A DNA stretch of 64,000 nt from JBKECO01 sp047974745 (lineage in GTDB: Bacteria > Bacillota > Clostridia > Lachnospirales > Lachnospiraceae). This document shows, one piece after another, positions 15,300-23,035 of the stretch. The stretch lies in contig JBKECO010000021.1 of the NCBI GenBank assembly GCA_047974745.1, forward strand, positions 108,840 to 172,839, in the 5' to 3' direction. The notes beneath the pieces were generated by a model. The model had not been told where the DNA came from. It did no database searches and worked only from the letters and a program-made list of their open reading frames with translations. Position 1 is the stretch's first letter. Each line of letters starts with the position of its first letter. Position numbers and translations under genes: made by a program.

Positions 15300-16751
15300 A
15301 TGAAGAAACTGGTGACAGATGTAGCTATCGTTGGTGGAGGACCTGCAGGACTTGCAGCAGCAGCACAGGCTTCAGAGGATGGGGCTAAGGTCATGGTCTT
15401 TGAAAAAGCAGGTGTAGTTGGCGGTGCAGCGAACATGGGTATGGGACCACTCGGTATTGGAACCAAGCAACAGCAGAAACAAATGGTCGATATTGATGTG
15501 GAAAGAGCATTTAAAATGTTCATGGAGTATACACATTGGAGAGTCAATGCGAATCTCGTAAAGAAATATTTTGAAAATTCAGCAGCTACGATTGAATGGC
15601 TGGAGGATATGGGCGTTGAATTTGCCGGGGCTTATAAGTACTTTCCAAAATCAGAAGCTACCTGGCATATCGTTGCAGTAAATGGTGGAATTGGCCGTAA
15701 CGGCGGTGCGATCATGAATAAAGCAATGATGGAAAAAGCCCAGGAGAATGATGCTGAGTTCTTTCTTGAAACTGCAGTTGAAAAGATCCTGAAAGATGAT
15801 GAGGGCAAAGTTTGCGGACTGATCGCACGTGATAAGGATGGAGAAGAGATCGAAGTCACAGCGAAGGCAGTGGTTGTATCTACAGGCGGTGCCGGAGATA
15901 ATCCGGAAATGATCAAGGACAGGATCGGTTATACTTTTGGTGAGGACATGTTCAACTTTGCAATTCCGGGACTTAAGGGCGAAGGAATTAAAATGGCAAT
16001 GGCAGCTGGTGCGGCAACAACAGATATGAATGTTGAGATGATCTATATTCTTCCCCATTCCGATTTTGGACCAGAATGTATTCCTGCAGTTTTCATGCAG
16101 CCGAACCTGATGGTAAATCAGCATGGTATCCGCTTCATCAACGAAGAGGAAATGCAGAATACGACCTTCACAGGAAATGCGATCGCAATTCAGCCTGGCA
16201 AAGCAGGATATTCGATTCTGGATTCTTCGATCATTAAAGGATATAAGAAACGTGGTGTGGATGTGACGAACTTTGTACATCATGTTGAGAATATCGATGA
16301 TTTTGAGCAGGCTGTGGATGATTCCATTGCATCAAACAATCCGGACCTAGTGAAAGCAGACAGCATCGAAGAATTAGCAGAGAAGCTGGGAATCGATCCA
16401 GAGACACTGGTAGATACAGTAGATGAATATAATGATATGTGCGACAGTTATGATGAGCAGTTCTTTAAGGATCGCAAATTCATGAAACCGATCAAGAAGG
16501 CTCCATTTTACGCAGGAAAATTCAGACCATCCGGTTACGGCACACTTGGCGGCATCAAGATCAATGACGATTGTGAAGCAATTACAGAGGAATGGAAACC
16601 AGTTCCGGGACTTTATGCATGCGGAACAGATACCTGTACGATCTATGGAGACAGCTATATGTTCTTGCTGCCTGGTAATACAATGGGCTACTGCCTGAAT
16701 ACAGGACGATTCGCTGGAGAAAATGCTGCGACTTACTGTGACGAGAACTAG
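15300..16751 (+). CDS. FAD-dependent oxidoreductase, fumarate reductase flavoprotein-like
   Basis: Flavoprotein of the FAD-binding-2 family (fumarate reductase, urocanate reductase, flavocytochrome c), 483 residues. The N-terminal dinucleotide fold reads VAIVGGGPAGLAAAAQASED (residues 8-27). The C-terminal FAD site is VPGLYACGTDTCTIYGDSY and the region GYGTLGGIKINDD near 405-420 corresponds to the substrate and FAD closing segment. No signal peptide, heme motif or covalent FMN domain is present, so it should work in the cytoplasm with a protein electron donor. The two following genes encode NADH-dehydrogenase-like Fe-S proteins, and together they look like an NAD(P)H- or ferredoxin-linked reductase of an unsaturated or keto acid. 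The substrate is unknown. Confidence 0.85.
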   Translation: MKKLVTDVAIVGGGPAGLAAAAQASEDGAKVMVFEKAGVVGGAANMGMGPLGIGTKQQQKQMVDIDVERAFKMFMEYTHWRVNANLVKKYFENSAATIEWLEDMGVEFAGAYKYFPKSEATWHIVAVNGGIGRNGGAIMNKAMMEKAQENDAEFFLETAVEKILKDDEGKVCGLIARDKDGEEIEVTAKAVVVSTGGAGDNPEMIKDRIGYTFGEDMFNFAIPGLKGEGIKMAMAAGAATTDMNVEMIYILPHSDFGPECIPAVFMQPNLMVNQHGIRFINEEEMQNTTFTGNAIAIQPGKAGYSILDSSIIKGYKKRGVDVTNFVHHVENIDDFEQAVDDSIASNNPDLVKADSIEELAEKLGIDPETLVDTVDEYNDMCDSYDEQFFKDRKFMKPIKKAPFYAGKFRPSGYGTLGGIKINDDCEAITEEWKPVPGLYACGTDTCTIYGDSYMFLLPGNTMGYCLNTGRFAGENAATYCDEN

Positions 16752-16777
16752 AGTAATTTGAAACATAACATACTAAG

Positions 16778-16807
16778 CCTCGCATGACCTTTATCAGTCA
16801 TGCGGGG
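16778..16807 (+). terminator. Stem-loop between the flavoprotein and the NuoG/GltD genes
   Basis: CCTCGCATGAC (16778-16788) pairs with GTCATGCGGGG (16797-16807) over 11 bp with one G-U pair. Only a weak T-rich tail (ATTCTGTTTCC) follows, so it may be a partial terminator or an RNA-processing site that sets the ratio of the two products. Confidence 0.6.
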
Positions 16808-16881
16808 ATTCTGTTTCCTAAGATTGATAGGAGACATAGATTTCTGCTTGATGCAGATCAAAGAATAAGTGAGGAAAACAA

Positions 16882-19005
16882 ATGGCTCAGGTCAGTTTAG
16901 TGATCAATAACCGAATGATTGTTGCTCAGGAAGAGAAAACGATTCTTGAGGCAGCACTTGACAACGGGATCTATATCCCCCATCTTTGCAGTCATGAGAA
17001 CCTGCATCCAAATGGAGGGTGCAGACTTTGTGTTGTGGAACAAGAAGGTGTAGAGGGACTAGTTACATCCTGTGCAACAAAGGTAAGAGAAGGGATGGTC
17101 ATCGAGACCAAAACAGATTTGGCTGAAAAAGTCAGAAAACTGTCGATCGACTTTATGTTTAAGACTCATCCGGACGAATGTACCGGCTGTCCGAAATATG
17201 GAAAGTGCCAGCTGCAGTCCATGTCTCAGTATGTTGGAGACACAGGACGTGATCTGCGTCCGACAAAGATTCGAGTGCCTGCAGACGAAAGCAATCCTTT
17301 GATGCTTCATGAAATGTATCGTTGTATTCTCTGTGGTAGATGCGTGCGTGCCTGTGACGATCTGAGGGGTGTCGGAGCTCTAAAATACGAGAAAGTCGAT
17401 GACAGAATGCAGATCGTCATCAATGGTGACAGTTTAAAGGATGCGGACTGCAGATTCTGCGGGGCCTGTGTTGAGGTCTGTCCAACAGGGTCGATTCGTG
17501 ATAAGATCGGTGTATTGAAAGAAGGGGTATCCAGAGAATTTGCTCTGATTCCTTGTAAAGAAGGTTGTCCGGCACATATTAATGTGCCCAAATATATTCG
17601 GTTCCTGGCTAATGGAAAGTACTCTGAGGCAGCAGCAGTCGTTCGAGAGAAAGCTCCATTCCCAGAATGTCTCGGCTATATCTGTACTCATAACTGTGAG
17701 CTTGCATGTAAGAGAAACTTTTTAAATGAGGCTGTCTCAATCAGAAATCTGAAACGGTTTGCAGCGGAACATGACGACGGAAGCTGGAAGAAAAATGCAT
17801 TTCAGAAGCCTTCGACTGGCAAAAAAGCAGCGGTGATCGGTGCCGGTCCGGCAGGTCTGACAGCAGCATTTTATCTTGCGAAGCTGGGTCATGATGTGAC
17901 GATCTATGAAAAGTATCCTCAGGCCGGCGGACAGATGCGCTATGGAATCCCATCCTACCGTCTCCCCAGAGAAGCGCTGGACAGGGAAATTGAAGAAATA
18001 AAGAATGCCGGTGTAAAAATCATCTGTGGAACACAGATCGAGAATGCTTCGGATCTGAAGGAACAGGGATTCGATGTTGTATTTACGGCAATCGGTACAA
18101 ATTTAGGAGTCAGACTGCCTCTGGAAGGAAACGATCTGCCAGGGGTATATGTGAATGCTGATTTTCTAAAAAGAGTGAATCTGGGTGAAGAAGTTCCGGT
18201 CGGTGACAAGGTGATTGTGCTTGGCGGAGGTAATGTAGCAGTTGACTGTGCAGGTACAGCACTTCGACTGGGAGCAAAAGAAGTTCATATGGCATGTCTG
18301 GAGACCCGAGAAAATATGACCGCAAGCGAAGAAGAGATCCTGTGGACACTGGAAGAGGGGATCATCATTCACAATGCCAAGACCTTCCATGCAATCGTAA
18401 GCGAGAATGGTAAAGTGACAGGACTTTCCATATCTGGTGTAAAAAATTTCTATTTTGAAAATGGTAAGGCAGTCATAGAAAAAGAAGAGAATTCAGACGA
18501 AGTCATGGAAGCAGATACGATTATTTTCGCTGTTGGCCAAAGACCGGATATTACAGAGAGCTTTGGGCTAAAGCTTGACAGAGGCAGAATCGCAGTGAAT
18601 GAGAAGACTATGGCAACAAGTGTCGATGGTATTTTTGCAGCTGGCGACGGAGTGACCGGAACCCAGTCAGTCATTGCAGCGATCGCAGGTGCAAGAGATG
18701 CGGTAAAAGCAATGGATCTGTATCTGGGAGGTGATGGAGATTTTGAGGAAGCACTATCCCCAGACCAGTACATGGATCCTGATATTGGTACAGAAGATGG
18801 TTTTGCAGACAGAGAGCGTTTTGACCCAAGCGTTATGGAGGCAGATACGAGAAAAGCCTGCTTTGACCTCATGGACTTTGGATTTGATGAGGGAAAGATG
18901 AAATGCGAAGCCAGTCGATGCCTGCAGTGCGATCTGAGAGAAAAGCTCGCTCCTCAAAGGTTCTGGAGTGACTATGTTTATGAGGAAGGAGAGCTTACAG
19001 AATGA
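16882..19005 (+). CDS. NuoG-type Fe-S domain fused to GltD-type NAD(P)H oxidoreductase
   Basis: A 707-residue electron-transfer protein. The N-terminal 220 residues are like the NuoG/[FeFe]-hydrogenase front end: [2Fe-2S] (CSHENLHPNGGCRLC and a later Cys), His-Cys3 (HPDECTGCPKYGKC) and two [4Fe-4S] clusters (CILCGRCVRACDD; CRFCGACVEVCPTG). The remaining 480 are like glutamate synthase small subunit/NfnB: Fe-S motifs CKEGCPAH and CTHNCELACKRN, FAD site AVIGAGPAGLTAAFYLAKLG near 316, NAD(P) site VIVLGGGNVAVDCAGTALRLG near 443, and a C-terminal SRCLQCDLRE. It has no H-cluster. It overlaps the next gene by 4 bp (ATGA). It is probably the NAD(P)H- or ferredoxin-facing partner of the flavoprotein at 15300; architecture resembles SfrB and NfnB. 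Confidence 0.85.
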   Translation: MAQVSLVINNRMIVAQEEKTILEAALDNGIYIPHLCSHENLHPNGGCRLCVVEQEGVEGLVTSCATKVREGMVIETKTDLAEKVRKLSIDFMFKTHPDECTGCPKYGKCQLQSMSQYVGDTGRDLRPTKIRVPADESNPLMLHEMYRCILCGRCVRACDDLRGVGALKYEKVDDRMQIVINGDSLKDADCRFCGACVEVCPTGSIRDKIGVLKEGVSREFALIPCKEGCPAHINVPKYIRFLANGKYSEAAAVVREKAPFPECLGYICTHNCELACKRNFLNEAVSIRNLKRFAAEHDDGSWKKNAFQKPSTGKKAAVIGAGPAGLTAAFYLAKLGHDVTIYEKYPQAGGQMRYGIPSYRLPREALDREIEEIKNAGVKIICGTQIENASDLKEQGFDVVFTAIGTNLGVRLPLEGNDLPGVYVNADFLKRVNLGEEVPVGDKVIVLGGGNVAVDCAGTALRLGAKEVHMACLETRENMTASEEEILWTLEEGIIIHNAKTFHAIVSENGKVTGLSISGVKNFYFENGKAVIEKEENSDEVMEADTIIFAVGQRPDITESFGLKLDRGRIAVNEKTMATSVDGIFAAGDGVTGTQSVIAAIAGARDAVKAMDLYLGGDGDFEEALSPDQYMDPDIGTEDGFADRERFDPSVMEADTRKACFDLMDFGFDEGKMKCEASRCLQCDLREKLAPQRFWSDYVYEEGELTE

Positions 19006-20105
19006 AGCAGTTATTAGTCTGTAATGTTTGCGGTGATGAATGTATCGCACCGATTCAGCAGTATATCATGAGTAACAGAACCGGTGATGTCGTAGCGGGA
19101 GTGGAAGCAAGAGCTGATAAAATGGATGCTGACATCCTTTATCTTCTTCCGGAAGGATTCGAGGTCGAAGGTCTTACAGGGGATGTTAGACACGGAGTTC
19201 AAAGTGTCGTAACATCAAATCCTTACGCAGTCCTGCAGGAGCTGAAAGGTAAGCTGCCAAGACCACGGACGGATCTGGATCTGATCTCAGTTTATGAAGA
19301 TCATGCAATCACGGTGATCAGTCCTGAAGAAGCCTACAGAGAATCCACACAACGACCTGTAAAGTTTGTAGCAGTCAGTGCTGCAGGAAATACCAGTGTT
19401 ATGGAAGTTATGATTGGAACGCCTGTTTCGGAACTACTAACAGGCGAGAGTAAGGCAGTGCTAAAGGGCGGACTTCGTGGTGAGTTCCTGTTGCCATCTT
19501 CTTTGGACAAAGTAGTGATCGGAGAAGATTATTTATCGGACTCTCTGACGGTATATAATAAGAACGATTGTATCGTGGACACACTTGCAAAGCTTATGAC
19601 AAAGTCACAAAGGACCTCCTGCGGAAAATGTGTATTATGCAGAGAAGGCACTTTGCAGTTCAAAACGATCCTGGCGGAAATGACCACAGGAAAAGCTCGC
19701 CCGACAGATCTGTCCATGCTTCAAGAGGTCGGGGAACTTGTCAAAACTGGATCTTACTGTAGCTTCGGTCAGAATATGCCTAATACAATGTTGAGTGCGA
19801 TGGAATTATTTCCAGAGGAATTCGAAGAGCATGTGAGGAAGAAAAGCTGCCAGGCCGGAGTGTGTTACAAGGCGGAGGCTATCCATGTCATTTTGCCGGA
19901 TCTGTGTACCGGATGTGAGGATTGTATAGATGCCTGCCCTGAAGAAGCCATCATCGGAAAATCAAAGTTCATACATATGATTGATCAGGATATGTGCGAA
20001 CAGTGCGGAAAATGCGTTGATGCCTGTGAGGAGGGAGCCATCGTATTGATCGAAGGCAAACTACCGAAACTACCTAAAAAACTAACAAAGGTAGGGAAAT
20101 TTTAA
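19002..20105 (+). CDS. NuoF-like Fe-S protein lacking the NADH/FMN loops
   Basis: A 367-residue protein homologous to the C-terminal half of NuoF/HydB. It has an SLBB-like segment (about 120-170), the NuoF [4Fe-4S] motif TSCGKCVLCREGTLQ near 207-221, and a C-terminal two-cluster ferredoxin (CTGCEDCIDACPEEA; CEQCGKCVDACEEGA). The glycine-rich NADH/FMN loops present in hydB of this same window (GRGGGGFPTG and NADEGDPGAF) are missing; the N-terminal 110 residues are a shortened remnant beginning LLVCNVCGDEC. So it can wire electrons but probably does not bind NADH. It is translationally coupled to the NuoG/GltD gene. Confidence 0.82.
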   Translation: MKQLLVCNVCGDECIAPIQQYIMSNRTGDVVAGVEARADKMDADILYLLPEGFEVEGLTGDVRHGVQSVVTSNPYAVLQELKGKLPRPRTDLDLISVYEDHAITVISPEEAYRESTQRPVKFVAVSAAGNTSVMEVMIGTPVSELLTGESKAVLKGGLRGEFLLPSSLDKVVIGEDYLSDSLTVYNKNDCIVDTLAKLMTKSQRTSCGKCVLCREGTLQFKTILAEMTTGKARPTDLSMLQEVGELVKTGSYCSFGQNMPNTMLSAMELFPEEFEEHVRKKSCQAGVCYKAEAIHVILPDLCTGCEDCIDACPEEAIIGKSKFIHMIDQDMCEQCGKCVDACEEGAIVLIEGKLPKLPKKLTKVGKF

Positions 20106-20135
20106 TCAAATGACAGCTCTTTTAAAAGGAAAATA

Positions 20136-21035
20136 ATGAGAAAATTAAACTTTTTAAGTATCGAATATTTTTTAAAAGTTGCTGAAACAATGAATTTTAC
20201 TGTTGCAGCCAGAGAACTCTATATCTCTCAGCCGGCTCTAAGCAAGCAGATCCGTCTGCTGGAGGAAGAGCTTGATGTCCGGCTCTTTAATCGGGATACC
20301 AGACAGGTTCACCTGACAGAAGGCGGTAAGATCTTATATCAGGAATGGTCTGATATGATACAACGATCAGAAAGGGCCATAGGGGCAGCCAGAAATGCCC
20401 AGACGAAGAAGGCAAAGACAATTCGGGTCGGGATTCTGGAATTTGGCGGGGTGATCGGTAAAATCGCACCAATATTGGATGCATTCATGGAAGAGGACAG
20501 TAATATGGAAGTCCTCTATGAAGTCCATGGCTTTAGTCAGCTGCGTAAAATGCTGGATGACAAGGAGGTGGATCTGATCTTTACCATGAATACAGAGGTT
20601 CCGGTGTCCAAACATGAAATACTGCAAAAAAGCATCTATGATCTCAATCTTTGTATAGTAGTACCACCGAAAAATAAATATTATGAGAGAGAGGAGCTTA
20701 AAATCACTGATTTGAGAGGTGAGACGATCTATCTCTTTTCGGATGAATATTCGAAGGAAGGGCGCAGCAGTATCATGACACATTTTGCCAGAGAAGGAGT
20801 TCCGATCCATAAGGTCAAAGAGTTTTCAAACATTCGATCCATGGCGATCGCTCTGACAAATGGGGCAGGTGTGACCATTGGCTATAAAGATTTTTTTGAG
20901 CAGACAGAGAAACTGAAATTCTTCCCTATCAAAGATGAGATTGGTCATCATCAGCTCGTTGCAGCCTGGAAGATCGAAAATGAAAATCAGGTACACGAGC
21001 TTATGGAATTTGCATCCTTTATTCCAATTCCATAA
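20136..21035 (+). CDS. LysR family transcriptional regulator
   Basis: LysR-type regulator of 299 residues. The N-terminal helix-turn-helix reads FLKVAETMNFTVAARELYIS, then QPALSKQIRLLEEELDVRLF; the effector domain follows with IRVGILEFGGVIGKIAPI. It comes 30 bp after the NuoF-like gene on the same strand, so it can be read from the same transcript. The redox module is thus flanked by two LysR genes. Its last 17 bp overlap the 3' end of the convergent PucR-type gene. Effector unknown. Confidence 0.92.
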   Translation: MRKLNFLSIEYFLKVAETMNFTVAARELYISQPALSKQIRLLEEELDVRLFNRDTRQVHLTEGGKILYQEWSDMIQRSERAIGAARNAQTKKAKTIRVGILEFGGVIGKIAPILDAFMEEDSNMEVLYEVHGFSQLRKMLDDKEVDLIFTMNTEVPVSKHEILQKSIYDLNLCIVVPPKNKYYEREELKITDLRGETIYLFSDEYSKEGRSSIMTHFAREGVPIHKVKEFSNIRSMAIALTNGAGVTIGYKDFFEQTEKLKFFPIKDEIGHHQLVAAWKIENENQVHELMEFASFIPIP

Positions 21036-22554
21036 GCTTGATCGTCATATGAATCTTAAATCGTTCCTCACCATCATCAAGGTCAATATGAAACTGCTCT
21101 TTGATCTTATTGATCCGGTAAAAGACAGTGTTCTTATGAATATATAGGGTGGAGGCCACCTTGCCCGGGTCGTCGATATGTGTGAGATATAATTTTAAGG
21201 TACGAAGAAAATTTGATTGATGCTCTTTATCGTAGTCACGGATCGCAAGAATGCCCGGGTGGTAAAAGTCAGACAAAGAGTGCTCGATACCTGCAATTTC
21301 CCCCATGTGATAGAACATATAATCCGAATAAAAATGTACCGCCTGCTTTGGTTGAAATCGCTGTCCGAAGCCGGCGGCTTTTTTTGCCTGCTCATAGAAA
21401 TTACGGATAGACAAAACGTGCTCGAACCGATTGCTTACAGAAGCAGTCAGATGGTTGATCGTCAGATAATCGGTCAAGGGTGCAAAGAACTGCTTGGCAT
21501 CCCCCTCATTGCCACTGACCAGAAATACGATTTGTCCCTGATAGATGACCCAGCGTGAATTCACAAGCATATGCTGGAGCTGCTGCGTTATGAGCTGCGC
21601 TTTTCCGTCGTAAAAATTTTTGACAGAGTCATCAATGATCAGAATGTAGAGTTGCTTGGACAAATTCCAGTTAAGACCCTCCATTCTGCTTAAAATCGTC
21701 GTATCATCATGAATCTTGCGGTCAAGAAGATCAGATAAAAAGTAGCTGTGCATCATGCCTCGGTTCTCACGATAAAGCTCACTTTTTTGAAGCTCTAGAG
21801 AGATGACTTTACTCAGGAAGTCAATCAATTCAAAATCGGTTTCCGTAAAGGTATGCCTGCTTTCCATCACGCCGATCTGTCCGACTTCGATTCCATGAAT
21901 ATAGATCAGAGAGGTGATCCAGCCATGGGCTCCCTCCTGGGATCTGTAATAGAAGGGATATTTATTCTCCCTGGCCTGCTCATAAATACGGTCGTGCTTC
22001 ATGGCATCAATATTTTCCTGTAGCATATAACCAAGATCTCGCTGCCTGAACAAGTCATCTCTTCCATCAATATCTGAAAGGTCCGAAAACATGGCAAGTA
22101 TCTTATAGCTGCTGTCCACGACTGTAACAGGATTCTGCAGCAGCTCATAGGCGGTGTCTACGATCGCCTGCATCCCAAGACTTAAATGGAGAGCATCCAC
22201 AAGGTGGGCTTTTCCACTTGATGTCCGAGCGGCCTCACCAAAAATCGATGTGAGGATTTTCAACACCTGCATCTGGGTCACAGAGGCAGAGAAGGTGATC
22301 AGATTCAGAGAAGAGATGGACTCTGTCCTGTAATGATCCGGAATAACAGAATCCTCAATACAAAGAAATGTCAGCTTCATATGTGGGATCGTCGCCGGAA
22401 GCTCTGAGGAATATCCAAAGTATAAAATATTGGCTTCGAACTCAGAGACCTCTGATAAAAAAGTAAAAGAAAAGATATCGATCTCTCGATTGAACTGGCA
22501 GATCCACTGCCTTTCAAAGTTGTGAAAACGAGTCATGATCCTGGAAAGCTGCAT
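21019..22554 (-). CDS. PucR-type transcriptional regulator (second copy)
   Basis: A 511-residue regulator with the same architecture and length as the protein at 4136-5671: a long N-terminal sensory region (DTAYELLQNPVTVVDSSYKI near 130) and a C-terminal PucR helix-turn-helix (DDPGKVASTLYIHKNTVFYR). I start it at the ATG at 22554, with CGGAGA 8 bases upstream; the GTG 27 bp earlier has no ribosome site. It is divergent from the acyl-carrier-like protein and CocE hydrolase at 22776-24808 and is their plausible regulator. Its 3' end overlaps the LysR gene by 17 bp. Confidence 0.85.
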   Translation of the reverse strand: MQLSRIMTRFHNFERQWICQFNREIDIFSFTFLSEVSEFEANILYFGYSSELPATIPHMKLTFLCIEDSVIPDHYRTESISSLNLITFSASVTQMQVLKILTSIFGEAARTSSGKAHLVDALHLSLGMQAIVDTAYELLQNPVTVVDSSYKILAMFSDLSDIDGRDDLFRQRDLGYMLQENIDAMKHDRIYEQARENKYPFYYRSQEGAHGWITSLIYIHGIEVGQIGVMESRHTFTETDFELIDFLSKVISLELQKSELYRENRGMMHSYFLSDLLDRKIHDDTTILSRMEGLNWNLSKQLYILIIDDSVKNFYDGKAQLITQQLQHMLVNSRWVIYQGQIVFLVSGNEGDAKQFFAPLTDYLTINHLTASVSNRFEHVLSIRNFYEQAKKAAGFGQRFQPKQAVHFYSDYMFYHMGEIAGIEHSLSDFYHPGILAIRDYDKEHQSNFLRTLKLYLTHIDDPGKVASTLYIHKNTVFYRINKIKEQFHIDLDDGEERFKIHMTIKLMELE

Positions 22555-22775
22555 CGTATATTCTCCGTTGTGTTGTAACACAATAATTGGTCGGTTTTTG
22601 AGTTGATATTTGAAATCTCGAACATTGTTTCATTTGATTATATTATATATAATTAGTTTGTAATGCACAAGAATCATTGTAAAGCATTTAATATTGATGA
22701 AATGGACGGAATCTCCAGGATGCGTTTGAATGGTTTAGAGCAGTATTGTGTTTCAATTTAAAGGAGGATATAGAA

Positions 22776-23024
22776 ATGAGTCAAAGAGAAGAAATAGTTG
22801 AGAAGATCATAGAGAGAGGCGCACCATTATTTGGGAAGGATCCATCCGAGCTGAGTGAGGATACCACATTTGAAGAGGTAGAAGCAAAATCGGTACATTT
22901 TTCTCAGATCACGACCTATCTTGAGGATGAATTCGATATTGAAGTACCTTACATGCAGTTCCGCAGAAGAAAGACCATTGGTGAAGCTGCAGACTATGTA
23001 GAAGAATTATTAGAGAATGAATAG
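22776..23024 (+). CDS. Acyl carrier protein-like protein with Lys-Ser attachment site
   Basis: An acidic helical protein of 82 residues with the ACP fold pattern: helix I, a loop, then EEVEAKSVHFSQITTYLED (residues 34-52) and EFDIEVPYMQFRRRKTIGEA. Ser39 stands at the phosphopantetheine position, but the usual Asp-Ser-Leu is replaced by Lys-Ser-Val, a change that would alter recognition by AcpS-type transferases. Start at 22776: AAAGGAGGA lies 7 bases upstream. The CocE-type hydrolase begins 11 bp downstream in the same operon. It may be a dedicated carrier for an acyl or aminoacyl group removed by the hydrolase (inference), or a non-modified ACP homologue. Confidence 0.75.
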   Translation: MSQREEIVEKIIERGAPLFGKDPSELSEDTTFEEVEAKSVHFSQITTYLEDEFDIEVPYMQFRRRKTIGEAADYVEELLENE

Positions 23025-23035
23025 AGGAGAAGAAG

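Noticed and set aside
15651..16283. Minus-strand frame of 210 codons inside the flavoprotein gene
   Set aside because: Complement of a well-supported FAD enzyme; Cys/His-rich random composition.
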